DNA of 64,000 nucleotides from a bacterium SCSIO 12741. GTDB lineage: Bacteria > Bacteroidota > Bacteroidia > Flavobacteriales_G > Salibacteraceae. Positions within the stretch are counted from its first letter, which is position 1. Each line of letters starts with the position of its first letter. Location of the stretch: contig CP073749.1 in assembly GCA_024398055.1 (NCBI GenBank), forward strand, positions 1,860,594 to 1,924,593. The letters are read 5' to 3'. Made by a program: the position numbers and the translations under genes. A model generated the notes under the pieces. It did no database searches, was not told where the DNA came from, and saw only the letters and a program-made list of their open reading frames with translations. Below are positions 16,838 through 26,460 of this stretch, in pieces.

Positions 16838-18874
16838 TTACAAGGTTTCGGTGAGCCAGCGGAAAAATTCCCGGTGCCAGATCAAACCGTTTTGTGGAGA
16901 GAGTACCCAATGTCCTTCATTAGGAAAGTACAAAAACCGGCTTTTTATTCCCTTGAGGCGGGCCGCGGTAAATGCTTCCATTCCCTGCGTGTCTGGCACA
17001 CGATAGTCTCTTCCTCCATGAATAACCAATAAAGGCGTGTTCCAGTTCTCAACGAGATTGTGCGGAGAATATTTCTGATAGCTCTCTGGTTGTGGATTGT
17101 TGAAGTAAGCGCCCCCAATATCCCAGTTGGCAAAGAACAATTCTTCCGTACTTCCATACCAGCTCTCCAGGTTGAACAAACCACAGTGGCTTATCAGGGT
17201 TTTGAATCGGTTGTTGTGAATTCCGGCGAGGTAATAAACGGAGTATCCACCATAGCTCGCCCCAATAGCTCCAAGGCGATTTTCATCCACGTAAGATTCC
17301 TGGGCCAACGTGTCGATCGCTGTGAGGTAATCACGCATGGCCTGACCGCCCCAATCTTTGGAGATGTCTTCGTTCCATTTCGTGCCAAATCCTGGAAGTC
17401 CGCGGCGGTTAGGTGCCACTACGATGTAGCCCTGCGCAGCCATAAGTTGGAAATTCCATCGGAAGGAATAGAACTGAGAAACGGCACTTTGTGGCCCACC
17501 TTGACAGTAAAGCAGGGTCGGGTATTTTTTAGCAGGATCAAAGTTTGGAGGATAGATTACCCAGGTCAGCATGTCTTTGCCATCGGTGGTTTTAATCCAT
17601 CTCTTTTCGATCTTTCCGCGGCTTATTTGTGCATACAATTCATCGTTGAAGTGGGTAAGCTGGGTGGCTTCGCCTGTTTTGATGTCTACTTTAAACAATT
17701 CGGTAGCATTGTTCATGTCCTGGCGGCCACAAACCAGGTGTTTCCCAACCTGAACAGGAGAGCGGTAGTTGAAGTCTCCTGTGGTAATCTGGCGAATGTG
17801 CTTGGCCGGATCTATTTGATCCAATTTCTTGGGCAGGGTAAGCTCAAACAAGTGATAGGTAGCATTTACCGTAGCCAGAAAGAAAAGAGATTTGCCATTT
17901 TCGTTCCAGATATAGCTGGATACGGTATTATCCCATTTTTCGGTCAGGTTATAGGTCTTGCCATCTTCCAATGTGCGAATAATCAGATCGTTTTTATCGG
18001 ATTCGTATCCATCACGGGCCATGCTCAGCCAAGTGAGGTGGGTGCCTGAACCGTTGAACAAGGGGTGAGAATCATAGCCCTTGCGGCCTTCAGTTAGGTT
18101 GGCGGTTTTGCCGGTGGCCAAGTCGTAAGAGTACAGATCAGAGTTAGTGCTTTGAGCATATTCAACACCGTTAAGCTTTTTGCTTTGGTAAACCACTTGT
18201 TTTCCATCCGGGCTCCAGATCAAGTCATCGCTTCCGCCAAAAGGCTGCATGGGAACATCAAACGTTTCACCAGGCATTAGATCCTTTGGGGTCATTTTAG
18301 ACTCATCGATGGGCAGTGTAGCCACATAAGGATGGGAGTATTTTTTATCCGTCCAATGATCCCAATGGCGGAACATTAAATCGTCATAAAGACGGTATTC
18401 TGCATTGGGGTACTCCTTGTTGAATACGGCATTTTGGTTCTTCAATTCCTGATCCGAGGTAAATAGGATTTGATTTCCATCCGGAGAAAACTTGGCGTTA
18501 GACATTGGAATGCTCGCTTCAAGAGCCTTTTTTTCATCCGTACCGTCCGTTTTCATAGACCATAAATTCCCACCGTAAGAAAAAGTCAGCCTATCTCTTC
18601 CAGGCATAAAACCGAGAGCGCCATAGCTATGATCTTCTTTAGAAATTTTTTCCGCATTTCCACCCGCCAGGGCCACTCGATAGACCTGACTGTTTCCACG
18701 ATTGGAGTCCAAATCGTAAGTTCTTACCGTGAAGTAAACATAGTTTCCTTCGGGTCCAACAACGGGAGATCCTACGCGCTGAAGTTTCCAGAGCAGCTCC
18801 GGAGTCATTACTTTTTGAGCGTTTAGGAAAGAGGAAAAAAGGAATAAGGTAAACAGGATTGTAAGTCGCCGCAT
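16838..18874 (-). CDS. S9 family prolyl oligopeptidase-like exported peptidase
   Basis: A 678-residue secreted serine peptidase. The signal peptide (MRRLTILFTLFLFSSFLNAQ) defines the ATG at 18874 rather than the longer frame. Residues ~25-400 form a WD/PD40 beta-propeller (YSYDLATGKTANLTEG and related repeats). The alpha/beta hydrolase domain carries GASYGGYSVYYL (nucleophile Ser), HGGRDYRVPDTQGM (Asp) and NEGHWVLSP (His). It likely trims peptides in the periplasm. A TATCTTTG -7 element lies 17 bases upstream. Confidence 0.9.
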   Translation of the reverse strand: MRRLTILFTLFLFSSFLNAQKVMTPELLWKLQRVGSPVVGPEGNYVYFTVRTYDLDSNRGNSQVYRVALAGGNAEKISKEDHSYGALGFMPGRDRLTFSYGGNLWSMKTDGTDEKKALEASIPMSNAKFSPDGNQILFTSDQELKNQNAVFNKEYPNAEYRLYDDLMFRHWDHWTDKKYSHPYVATLPIDESKMTPKDLMPGETFDVPMQPFGGSDDLIWSPDGKQVVYQSKKLNGVEYAQSTNSDLYSYDLATGKTANLTEGRKGYDSHPLFNGSGTHLTWLSMARDGYESDKNDLIIRTLEDGKTYNLTEKWDNTVSSYIWNENGKSLFFLATVNATYHLFELTLPKKLDQIDPAKHIRQITTGDFNYRSPVQVGKHLVCGRQDMNNATELFKVDIKTGEATQLTHFNDELYAQISRGKIEKRWIKTTDGKDMLTWVIYPPNFDPAKKYPTLLYCQGGPQSAVSQFYSFRWNFQLMAAQGYIVVAPNRRGLPGFGTKWNEDISKDWGGQAMRDYLTAIDTLAQESYVDENRLGAIGASYGGYSVYYLAGIHNNRFKTLISHCGLFNLESWYGSTEELFFANWDIGGAYFNNPQPESYQKYSPHNLVENWNTPLLVIHGGRDYRVPDTQGMEAFTAARLKGIKSRFLYFPNEGHWVLSPQNGLIWHREFFRWLTETL

Positions 18875-18954
18875 GGTATAAATGTTTGGCTCAAAGATAG
18901 AACGCAAACCACACCATCCATTTAATTGGCTAAATTAGATTCAAACTTGCGTCT

Positions 18955-19359
18955 ATGTGGAAAAGCATCAGTGGGATTGGTTTGGGCTTTTTGACCAGCG
19001 GGATCGTAATTGTACTGGTTGAAGCGCTCAATTATGCCTTTTTTCCTGAATTACCCGATTTAACAGAAATCGAAGACAAACAAAAGATTGCAGAGGCCAT
19101 GAGCCAGATTCCAATGGCGGCCCTCTTCATCATTATGCTGGCCCATGCCTTAGGTAGTTTTAGTGCTGGTGTGATTACCAGTCTATTCGTACCCAGTTCT
19201 AAAATTCGCTTGGGAGTAGTTACTGGTTTTTTGGTGCTTTTCATGGGGATTGTCAACCTGGTAATGGTACCCCATCCTACCTGGTTTATGGCTGTTGACC
19301 TGGCAGTCTTTGTCCCGATGGCTTATTTGGGTGCTCGATTAGGCGAGGCCCGTTCTTAA
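18955..19359 (+). CDS. Small four-helix integral membrane protein
   Basis: A 134-residue protein with four hydrophobic helices (GLGFLTSGIVIVLVEAL, ALFIIMLAHALGSFSAG, LGVVTGFLVLFMGIVNLVMV, FMAVDLAVFVPMAYLG). No catalytic motif is visible and I do not recognise a named family. It overlaps the convergent pnuC gene by four bases. Confidence 0.65.
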   Translation: MWKSISGIGLGFLTSGIVIVLVEALNYAFFPELPDLTEIEDKQKIAEAMSQIPMAALFIIMLAHALGSFSAGVITSLFVPSSKIRLGVVTGFLVLFMGIVNLVMVPHPTWFMAVDLAVFVPMAYLGARLGEARS

Positions 19360-19943
19360 AGAGCTGTTTGAGCCTTTTGGGCCAACATAGCTTTCCGCCA
19401 GGAATACAACCCATAAATACTTAAAGGTACATACACCACCATATTGAGCGCCAGCAGGTTTAAGCCTTGAGAATGATAGAGCCATACGCTAAAGGCATTT
19501 ATGGCAATCCAGTAGACCCAAGCCGTTAATACTTTATGAGCTTCCATGTAGGTGGCCAAGAAACTAAAGGCAGTGGACAATCCGTCTGCCCACACCTTTT
19601 TGGATCCATCCAGGTTGTTTGAGAAAACGGCCAAAGCCACTGCTAAAGCCAGAGCTGCGAGGCTAAAGACAAGGTGTTTTACCCAATTCCACTGCTGGAC
19701 CTGTTTAGGTTTTCCCTTACTAAATACACCGCTCCAAACCAACCAGCCATAAATCCCGGCCAGCACATAAAATCCATAGAGCAGGGCCTCGCTGTACAGC
19801 CCCGATTGAATGAACAGGTAGATGGCAATACCAGAGCCCATAATTCCATTGATCCAGCACCAAATATTTTGGCGGATTACGAGAATGACATAGACCAGGC
19901 TAAAAAGGGCAGAAAGTAGTTCCAGAAAACTGTTGAGTTCCAC
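19356..19943 (-). CDS. pnuC: PnuC-type nicotinamide riboside transporter
   Basis: A 195-residue membrane protein with about seven helices. The segment NIWCWINGIMGSGIAIYLFI followed by YGFYVLAGIYGWLVW, and the later TWMEAHKVLTAWVYWIAIN-like block, are typical of PnuC, which facilitates uptake of nicotinamide riboside for NAD salvage. The start codon is GTG. No salvage kinase gene is adjacent and no riboswitch is visible. Confidence 0.88.
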   Translation of the reverse strand: MELNSFLELLSALFSLVYVILVIRQNIWCWINGIMGSGIAIYLFIQSGLYSEALLYGFYVLAGIYGWLVWSGVFSKGKPKQVQQWNWVKHLVFSLAALALAVALAVFSNNLDGSKKVWADGLSTAFSFLATYMEAHKVLTAWVYWIAINAFSVWLYHSQGLNLLALNMVVYVPLSIYGLYSWRKAMLAQKAQTAL

Positions 19944-19953
19944 GAGCGCAAAT

Positions 19954-19961
19954 TATTTTTG
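19954..19961 (+). promoter_or_regulatory. -7 promoter element for the oxygenase-like gene
   Basis: TATTTTTG on the plus strand matches TAnnTTTG and ends 21 bases before the ATG at 19983. Confidence 0.35.
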
Positions 19962-19982
19962 GCAATTCAGTGCAAGTATAGA

Positions 19983-20708
19983 ATGAATAAGTTTCCCCAT
20001 TTAAGCCCCTCAACGCCTTTTGTTTTATTAGACGGACTATTGCTGAATCCGGAACCCTTTAAAATGGTACTAAAAGAATGGGTAAGTCTGCCCCAATCCT
20101 ATAGGCTCCAGTGGTTGCAAAAGCGTTATTCCTATGGATATGATGGGTATTCATTTCCGGGCCAGGAAGATAGCCTCAATCAAGGTTATGAAGATGCGCT
20201 TCACTCTATGGTCATTTCCTCAGAAACACGTCGTGAGGAATTTCCAAAGGAGTTTCAGGAAGTTTTAAACCGTCATTGGGATGGGTTGATCGGAAAAGTG
20301 GCTGAGGGTTTGGCTTCCAAAATAGATTCCTTTGACTCTCGGGAATGGGGTTATTCGTTGTCTTGCAATTATTTCCCGGCCCAGGCTAAACGGGATACTC
20401 CATTGAGATTGGATGAGCATCCGGATGGTTCATTTTTGACCATTCTTCCTTTTGGTTCCGATGGAGGTTTGGAGTACGAAGAAGATGGGGATTGGAAGAG
20501 AATTCCGGCCGGTAGTTCCCCTGTGGCATTCAATGGGTATTTTTCCGAATACCTTAATCCGGATCTAAAAGCTCTGAATCACAGAGTTCCATGGAAGTCG
20601 GAGGAGGAAAAAGAGCGATTTTCCTTTGCCTTATTTGTCCTGCCAAAAAAGGAAAGTGAATGGGAAAAAATGAATCTGTTTAACCGGTACCTCGGTTTAT
20701 ACGATTGA
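19983..20708 (+). CDS. 2OG-Fe(II) oxygenase-like protein (isopenicillin N synthase fold)
   Basis: From the ATG at 19983 the protein is 241 residues. The C-terminal half reads DEHPDGSFLTILPFGSDGGL (His-x-Asp iron ligands), then IPAGSSPVAFNGYFSEYLNP, NHRVPW (second His) and RFSFALFVLP (Arg for 2-oxoglutarate), in the order seen in isopenicillin N synthase-like dioxygenases. The substrate is unknown; it is isolated from any recognisable pathway genes. The upstream TTG frame extension is unlikely to be translated. Confidence 0.7.
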   Translation: MNKFPHLSPSTPFVLLDGLLLNPEPFKMVLKEWVSLPQSYRLQWLQKRYSYGYDGYSFPGQEDSLNQGYEDALHSMVISSETRREEFPKEFQEVLNRHWDGLIGKVAEGLASKIDSFDSREWGYSLSCNYFPAQAKRDTPLRLDEHPDGSFLTILPFGSDGGLEYEEDGDWKRIPAGSSPVAFNGYFSEYLNPDLKALNHRVPWKSEEEKERFSFALFVLPKKESEWEKMNLFNRYLGLYD

Positions 20709-20709
20709 T

Positions 20710-21708
20710 TTACGAAAGACGATCCGCCAGCAACTTCATTTCGATGGCTGGAGACATACGTTCGTAAAGGATGCGGTAAATGGATTCGCAAATGGGTATA
20801 TCCACTTGAAACTTCTTGTTGATTTCAATGATTCCCTTGGCAGCATAATAACCTTCTGCGACCATGTTCATTTCAAATTGAGCTGAACGCACTGAATAAC
20901 CCCGACCAATCATGTTACCAAAAGTCCGGTTGCGGCTGTATTGTGAATAGGCCGTTACCAGCAAATCTCCTAAGTAAGCGGAGGTAATCACATCCCGGTG
21001 AATCGGGTGTACGGCGTCTACAAATCGTTTGATTTCCTGAAGTGCATTCGAAATAAGTACAGCTTGGAAGTTATCGCCGTAGCCAATACCATGGCAAATG
21101 CCGCTTCCTACTGCATACACGTTTTTAAGAATAGCCGATAATTCGGATCCAAATAGATCATCAGAAACGGTAGTCTTGATATAACGGCAAGCCAGTTTTT
21201 CGGCCAGATCTTCGGCAATGGAAGTGTCTTCGCAAGCAATGGTTAAATAGGACAAGCGTTCCATGGCTACCTCTTCGGCATGACATGGTCCACAGATAAT
21301 TCCCATTTCATTGTAGGGAGTGCGAAACTGTTTGTGAAAGAACTTCGCAGGGATAGCGTGGTATTCGGGAACAACTCCCTTAATGGCGGTAAAAATGATT
21401 TTTCCTTTCATTAGGTCTTTCGGAAAATCATTGAACACATCGTACAAAAATGCAGATGGAGTGGCCATGATTAAGATGTCAGAATCTTTAACCACTTCTT
21501 CCAGGTTATTGCTTACCCGAAGTTTGTCTCCCACAAAAAGAACCGAACTGAGATAATTAAGGTTTCGGTGATAAGTATTAAAATGGTCAACCGCAGCAGG
21601 GTTGCGCATCCACCAGTTAATGCTGTCCAGGTTTTCACTCAGGATTTTGGCCAGAGCAGTCGCCCAACTACCACCACCTATTACTCCAATTCTCGGGTTG
21701 CTTTTCAA
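20710..21708 (-). CDS. gpsA: NAD(P)H-dependent glycerol-3-phosphate dehydrogenase
   Basis: GpsA reduces dihydroxyacetone phosphate to sn-glycerol 3-phosphate for phospholipid synthesis. The Rossmann loop GVIGGGSWATALAKIL, the central GPCHAEEVAMERLS, the catalytic-Lys segment AILKNVYAVGSGICHGIGYGDN and YLGDLLVTAYS are diagnostic. Length (332) is normal. The start overlaps the stop of the upstream lipoprotein gene by four bases. Confidence 0.93.
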   Translation of the reverse strand: MKSNPRIGVIGGGSWATALAKILSENLDSINWWMRNPAAVDHFNTYHRNLNYLSSVLFVGDKLRVSNNLEEVVKDSDILIMATPSAFLYDVFNDFPKDLMKGKIIFTAIKGVVPEYHAIPAKFFHKQFRTPYNEMGIICGPCHAEEVAMERLSYLTIACEDTSIAEDLAEKLACRYIKTTVSDDLFGSELSAILKNVYAVGSGICHGIGYGDNFQAVLISNALQEIKRFVDAVHPIHRDVITSAYLGDLLVTAYSQYSRNRTFGNMIGRGYSVRSAQFEMNMVAEGYYAAKGIIEINKKFQVDIPICESIYRILYERMSPAIEMKLLADRLS

Positions 21709-22796
21709 TACTGTCTTCTTAAAATGGTTCCGGACGTGCCTACCGCGATGGCATGAACGTTATCCACTATACTTATGCCGCCAAAGGTAACAGAAGTGGG
21801 CGAAGGTAGCTTCTCTTCTTTCCATTGAACTCCAAGATCTTTGGATATCATGATTTTACCATGTTTTGTCTCAGAATGGGTACCGGCATATATGCCCAGG
21901 TCATCCAGAAAATCGACTTTTCCATTTGAGGTACGAAGAAATTTGTGGTACCAGTCAAAGGAATTGGTGGAGAAGAAGAGCCCTTCATCTTTGGTCATAA
22001 ACGCTCTGTTGGATCGCAAATAATAAAGATCGGTGAAGTTTCGGAAACTCACAAAGTCTGACGAAAGGGTCATGTCAGTCCAATTCAGGCCACCATCCAA
22101 GGTTTGAAGTTGGCGCTGATCTCCAATTGCATAGCCTTCTTCATCGTCCAAAAAAGAAATGCAGGTTAACTGATTCGAAGTAAAAAGCCGTTGGTACTTA
22201 ACCGTCCAGTTCTTGCCGCCGTTTTCGGTATAAATCACATGGACATTTCCTCCACAAATGCTTCCTTTTTGATCGGAAATGAAGTGAACATCGTTCCAGT
22301 CCAATCCCAAACCGAAGGAGTAATCAGAAAAACTGTTTCCGTCTTCCGATACCAGGATAACGTCGCCAGTTCCGGTTACACAGAAATGGCTTTCGGAAAT
22401 GACGTCTACTGAAGTTAAGTGGGTACTAACTCCTGAGGACAAGCTATTCCAGGTTCTGCCACCATCGGTAGTTTTGATGATGGTGCCGTTTTTTCCGACT
22501 GCAATTCCGGTTTCGTTGAAAAAGTCAACGGCGGTCAACTCCTGGCTTGTCGGGCTTGCAATGGAAACCCACCTGGGTTCGCAGGCAACACAGTTGGGGC
22601 CTCCGCAGTCAATTTGTGTTTCGTCGTTATTGAGAATTCCATCATAACAGGTTTCACAAGCACCACAAACACCACCGCAGTCTACTCGGGTCTCGTCCTG
22701 GTTTTGTTCGCCATCATCGCAAGTTTCCTTGTTACAAGAGTTGAGGGAAAAAAGAAGAGTAAGGCTGATTAGAAAAAGTGCGTAATTCCATTTCAT
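21705..22796 (-). CDS. YCF48/BNR-repeat lipoprotein
   Basis: From the ATG at 22796 the protein is 363 residues with a lipoprotein signal (MKWNYALFLISLTLLFSLNSC). A cysteine-rich segment follows, with two copies of a CxDGxxNxDETxxDCGG motif (CDDGEQNQDETRVDCGG and CYDGILNNDETQIDCGG). The rest is a beta-propeller of Ycf48/sialidase-like repeats (GKNGTIIKTTDGGRTW, GTSGTILRRQ). It is probably a surface lipoprotein of unknown ligand. A TAACTTTG element ends five bases before the start. The long frame to 23003 runs inside the DUF6427 gene and is rejected. Confidence 0.75.
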   Translation of the reverse strand: MKWNYALFLISLTLLFSLNSCNKETCDDGEQNQDETRVDCGGVCGACETCYDGILNNDETQIDCGGPNCVACEPRWVSIASPTSQELTAVDFFNETGIAVGKNGTIIKTTDGGRTWNSLSSGVSTHLTSVDVISESHFCVTGTGDVILVSEDGNSFSDYSFGLGLDWNDVHFISDQKGSICGGNVHVIYTENGGKNWTVKYQRLFTSNQLTCISFLDDEEGYAIGDQRQLQTLDGGLNWTDMTLSSDFVSFRNFTDLYYLRSNRAFMTKDEGLFFSTNSFDWYHKFLRTSNGKVDFLDDLGIYAGTHSETKHGKIMISKDLGVQWKEEKLPSPTSVTFGGISIVDNVHAIAVGTSGTILRRQY

Positions 22797-22848
22797 GGTC
22801 ACAAAGTTAGCCGATTTTGCAGCTGGGTCTTTAGGAATGGATAAACGG

Positions 22849-23805
22849 TTAAAAGCCATTGGCGTACAAATACACCATCCAGCAAGAAAAAAGCAGGATA
22901 AACAGGGCATTGCTGAGCCAAGCTCGTTGGAGCCGCATGAGTAGATTGGCAAAGAAAAAAGCGATTGGAGCAAAGGCGATGGATATGGTGGCGGCCCATC
23001 CAAAAGGACCGATTACAGCTGCTGCGGTTAGAATTAACCAAAACCATCCGGTCCAGATGAGGTGGTTTTTTACCACTACCTTATTAGAGGCAAATGATCC
23101 TAAATAAACCGGTAAAGAAAATATCCAGGTAACCAGCACAGATGAAACCATCAGCCAGTCGCTCCAAGCGAGCGGTGCCGGTGCCGACCGACTCCAATTT
23201 TGCCATTCAGGCCACGGTGGAAGGCCAAAAAGGTAGAGAGTTCCGCCCACCAAATAGCCTACAAACAAAGGAGTGATCAAGGTGATTACAAAGCCCTTGA
23301 TATTGGCGCTACCGGAGTAGAGGTAGGCCACCCAAATCAAAACGAGTAGACCAATAAAAGGATAATAGATCAAACTCAACAGGCCTGTAAGCGAGGCCGC
23401 ATCAAACAAGAGGTGATTGGGCTTGCCACTGCGTTGAATAGCCAGGCAGCGGTCCGCAAATCGCAAAAGTAAAGGCGCTCCAATGACCCATGGAGCTTGT
23501 AAAGAAAGGACTCCTCCCAAGGCGATCATGGCCGGAATAAAAAAATTGGCAAACAGATTTCGCTGAGGAAAAAACTCGTATTTGTTGAATAAGTAGCTGC
23601 CATAAATCCCCGATGAAATGACCACAAGGAGAGCCAAAGTTCGATCCAGCCAAGTGGGAAGAATTCCTAAATAAGGGAGCAGAAAACTCGAATTGGCTGA
23701 GAAGGAGTCCGAAGAAAATAAGATTGGTATCAATAAAACCACTCCCAATACAGCGCTAAAAAACACGGCTGAAGGCCTTTCTGAGCCAAGAATAGAGCGG
23801 ATCAT
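22849..23805 (-). CDS. DUF6427 family integral membrane protein
   Basis: A 318-residue protein with about ten hydrophobic helices and no soluble domain. The start MIRSILGSERPSAVFF and the ANFFIPAMIALGG region resemble the flavobacterial DUF6427 family, often encoded near purD and a small DUF6341-like protein, as here. The function is unknown. A perfect TACATTTG -7 element (23810-23817) ends four bases before the ATG. Confidence 0.7.
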   Translation of the reverse strand: MIRSILGSERPSAVFFSAVLGVVLLIPILFSSDSFSANSSFLLPYLGILPTWLDRTLALLVVISSGIYGSYLFNKYEFFPQRNLFANFFIPAMIALGGVLSLQAPWVIGAPLLLRFADRCLAIQRSGKPNHLLFDAASLTGLLSLIYYPFIGLLVLIWVAYLYSGSANIKGFVITLITPLFVGYLVGGTLYLFGLPPWPEWQNWSRSAPAPLAWSDWLMVSSVLVTWIFSLPVYLGSFASNKVVVKNHLIWTGWFWLILTAAAVIGPFGWAATISIAFAPIAFFFANLLMRLQRAWLSNALFILLFSCWMVYLYANGF

Positions 23806-23857
23806 GCGGCAAATGTAAAAAGGTGATTCGGGATAGAACCTGAATTGGATAAAATAA

Positions 23858-23865
23858 TACTTTTG
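23858..23865 (+). promoter_or_regulatory. -7 promoter element for the small membrane protein gene
   Basis: TACTTTTG on the plus strand is a perfect TAnnTTTG, 24 bases upstream of the ATG at 23890. Confidence 0.4.
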
Positions 23866-23889
23866 TCCACGTACTTAAACACAATTGCG

Positions 23890-24075
23890 ATGACTTGGAA
23901 TGGAATTATTTATGGTCTTGGAGATTTGTTGCTAGATTCTTTCGCTCTTTTGCGTGTTCTTGGCAATGAGTTCAACACAGTATTGATCGTTGTTGGATTT
24001 ATCATGGCTACCTGGTGGACCTTGCAATTGGTTAAGTTCTCCAAGCAAGCCGGATCTAATAGCTCTGCTGAGTAA
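23890..24075 (+). CDS. DUF6341-like small membrane protein
   Basis: A 61-residue protein starting MTWNGIIYGLGDLLLDSFAL, with one clear transmembrane helix (FNTVLIVVGFIMATWWTLQL) and a short charged tail. Small flavobacterial homologues of this kind, encoded beside DUF6427 and purD, are called DUF6341 and have no known role. An upstream in-frame TTG (23845) lies before the -7 element, so the ATG is preferred. Confidence 0.65.
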   Translation: MTWNGIIYGLGDLLLDSFALLRVLGNEFNTVLIVVGFIMATWWTLQLVKFSKQAGSNSSAE

Positions 24076-24080
24076 ATAAC

Positions 24081-25355
24081 TTACAGCAGGTCCAAGCCGA
24101 TATCCTTTCGGTAGTACATTCCTTCAAACTTGATTTGATCAACCCTATTGTAGGCTCTTTTTCGGGCTTCCTCAATGTCTTTTCCGTAAGCTGTACAGCT
24201 AATTACGCGTCCACCTGAGGTAAGAAGATTCCCTTCTTTTTCTGTGGTTCCAGCATGAATAGTTAAGCCATTTTCAACGGAAACATCCGCTCCTTCAATG
24301 ACTTTTCCTTTGGCATAAGCTTCAGGATATCCACCTGACACGAGCATAACGGTTACCGCGGTATCCGGATTGAGCTCCAAGGTGCACTGAGATAATTCCC
24401 CCTTGGCCGTAGCCTGGAACAGCTCCAGTAAATCTGATTTTACCCGAGGAATCACAACTTCTGTTTCAGGATCTCCCATGCGTACATTGTATTCAATAAC
24501 ATAAGGATCACCATTTACATTCATCAAGCCGATAAATACAAATCCTTTGTAGTCCATGCCTTCAGCGGAAATTCCCTGAATCGTAGGCTTAACAATACGC
24601 TCTTCCACTTTATTCAGGAAGTCGCCTTGGGCAAATGGAACCGGTGTAACGGCACCCATACCACCGGTATTTAATCCAGTGTCACCTTCGCCAATTCGTT
24701 TGTAGTCCTTGGCTTCCGGAAGAATGACGTAATCCTTTCCATCGGTCAATACAAATACCGAAAGTTCGATGCCGCTCAAAAATTCTTCGATAACAACTGT
24801 ATCTCCTGCCGCACCGAATTTACCGGAAAGCATTTGACTCAATTCGGATTTGGCTTCTTCCAAATCGTCCAAAATGAGAACTCCTTTTCCAGCAGCTAAG
24901 CCATCGGCCTTCAATACGTACGGAGCGTTTAAGGTTTCCAAAAAGGCCTTTCCTTGTTCCAACGTTTCGGCTTTAAAGCTTTCGTACTTGGCGGTAGGAA
25001 TATCATACTTGGCCATAAATGCCTTGGCAAACTCCTTGCTTCCTTCTAACGTAGCACCCTGCTGATCAGGACCAATAACAGCCACGTTTTGCAACTCAGC
25101 GTCTGCTTTAAAAAAGTCGGTAATTCCTTCCACCAAAGGAGCTTCGGGACCAACTACAACCAATTGAATAGAATTCTCCAGAACACACTTCTTGATTCCG
25201 TCAAAGTCATTCACCTTAAGGGGAACATTGATTCCAAAGGCAGACGTTCCGCCATTTCCAGGAGCTATATAAAGTTGTCCTAATTTGGAGCTTTGAGCCA
25301 ATTTCCAGGCGAGGGTATATTCCCGTCCACCTGAGCCAATCAGAAGTACATTCAT
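24081..25355 (-). CDS. purD: Phosphoribosylamine-glycine ligase
   Basis: PurD makes glycinamide ribonucleotide, step two of purine synthesis. The N-terminal VLLIGSGGREYTLAWKL, ATP-grasp motifs (VLKADGLAAGKGVLI, then EFLSGIELSVFVLTDG), the NTGGMGAVTPVPF segment and EYNVRMGDPETEVV are all present. Length (424) is normal. No other pur genes are in the window, consistent with dispersed purine genes. Confidence 0.95.
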   Translation of the reverse strand: MNVLLIGSGGREYTLAWKLAQSSKLGQLYIAPGNGGTSAFGINVPLKVNDFDGIKKCVLENSIQLVVVGPEAPLVEGITDFFKADAELQNVAVIGPDQQGATLEGSKEFAKAFMAKYDIPTAKYESFKAETLEQGKAFLETLNAPYVLKADGLAAGKGVLILDDLEEAKSELSQMLSGKFGAAGDTVVIEEFLSGIELSVFVLTDGKDYVILPEAKDYKRIGEGDTGLNTGGMGAVTPVPFAQGDFLNKVEERIVKPTIQGISAEGMDYKGFVFIGLMNVNGDPYVIEYNVRMGDPETEVVIPRVKSDLLELFQATAKGELSQCTLELNPDTAVTVMLVSGGYPEAYAKGKVIEGADVSVENGLTIHAGTTEKEGNLLTSGGRVISCTAYGKDIEEARKRAYNRVDQIKFEGMYYRKDIGLDLL

Positions 25356-25422
25356 GAGTTACGCAATTTGGGCTACAAAAGAAGAAAATATTCAGCAGGA
25401 GCTAGCTGATTTTGGCAAGGAG

Positions 25423-26460
25423 TTATCCACCAATCAGGATCATGCTGCGATTGTCTTGGTTGTTAGTTGGATTGGCAAATGAGTTCATCGTATCCATCCC
25501 GGCTCGGGTGAATTTTTTGGCTCGGAGGTTTTCTTGAATCAATTCGCGAATCGATTGCCCCTGTCTAAGCGCAGATAGGAGATCGGTTTCTCCTTTTGAA
25601 AACAAACAGTTTTTTAATCGGCCGTTTGCGGTGAGCCGAATGCGGTTGCAGCTGTCGCAAAAAGGATTGGTTACGGTACTAATTACCGAGAAGGAGCCGG
25701 CGAACCCTTTCACTTTGAAATTTTTGCTGGTATCGTTTGGTTTGTCCTGGAGTCGCTCCAGCCGGTCAGGGCCAAATTCTTCCCCTGCTTTTTTGAGTAC
25801 TTCGGCCAAAGAAACCAGACGACTTCGGTCCCAGGAGTTTCCGCTAAAAGGCATAAACTCGATAAAGCGAATTTTCAAAGGCCACTCACTGGTCAAGTCA
25901 ATAAAGCGGGTAATCTCATCGTCATTTTGATCGCGTAGAAGCACCACGTTAATTCCAGGGCGAAAGCCTTCTCTCAAAGCGAGCTGAATGTTGTTCATCA
26001 CCCGGTCAAATTGATTTCTTCGGGTCAATCGGTGAAATCGCTCCGGATCGAGGGTGTCGAGACTCAGGTTAATCTGTTTGATTCCCAGTTCATGGAAGAG
26101 CGGTAGAAATTTGTCAAGAAGTAGTCCGTTCGTAGTAATAGCAAGCTCTACCGGTAATTCCGCAAGCCTTTTGAGTATATCTGCAGCATCTCTGCGTAGT
26201 AGTGGTTCGCCTCCAGTTAATCGGATTTTTTGCACGCCCATGGCCACAAACTCCTGAGCGATTTGAATGACTTCATCAGCCGTCATGAGGTGATCAGAAG
26301 GGCTTAATTGAAGGCCCTCAGCGGGCATGCAATAAGTACAGCGGAGGTTACATTTTTCGGTAAGCGAAATACGGAGGTACGTATGTTGACGACCAAAGGA
26401 ATCCACCAAGGCTGTGGCCGTTTCGTTTTCGGTTAAACGAATTTCTGGAGCTCCGTGCAT
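25423..26460 (-). CDS. moaA: GTP 3',8-cyclase MoaA
   Basis: A radical SAM enzyme for the first step of molybdenum cofactor synthesis. The N-terminal cluster motif is CNLRCTYCM; RLTGGEPLLRRD follows. The C-terminal cluster CDSCNRIRLTANGRLKNCLF binds the second 4Fe-4S and GTP. The protein ends in GG, as MoaA requires. No other mo genes are nearby. A TATATTTG -7 element (26465-26472) ends four bases before the ATG. Confidence 0.95.
   Translation of the reverse strand: MHGAPEIRLTENETATALVDSFGRQHTYLRISLTEKCNLRCTYCMPAEGLQLSPSDHLMTADEVIQIAQEFVAMGVQKIRLTGGEPLLRRDAADILKRLAELPVELAITTNGLLLDKFLPLFHELGIKQINLSLDTLDPERFHRLTRRNQFDRVMNNIQLALREGFRPGINVVLLRDQNDDEITRFIDLTSEWPLKIRFIEFMPFSGNSWDRSRLVSLAEVLKKAGEEFGPDRLERLQDKPNDTSKNFKVKGFAGSFSVISTVTNPFCDSCNRIRLTANGRLKNCLFSKGETDLLSALRQGQSIRELIQENLRAKKFTRAGMDTMNSFANPTNNQDNRSMILIGG

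Noticed and set aside
17060-18049. A 329-residue plus-strand frame opposite the S9 peptidase gene
   Set aside because: It mirrors the peptidase coding strand and lacks any family motif; the peptidase has full catalytic residues.
22799-23003. N-terminal extension of the YCF48 lipoprotein into the DUF6427 region
   Set aside because: The lipoprotein signal peptide starts at 22796, and the extension overlaps the DUF6427 3' end in another frame.
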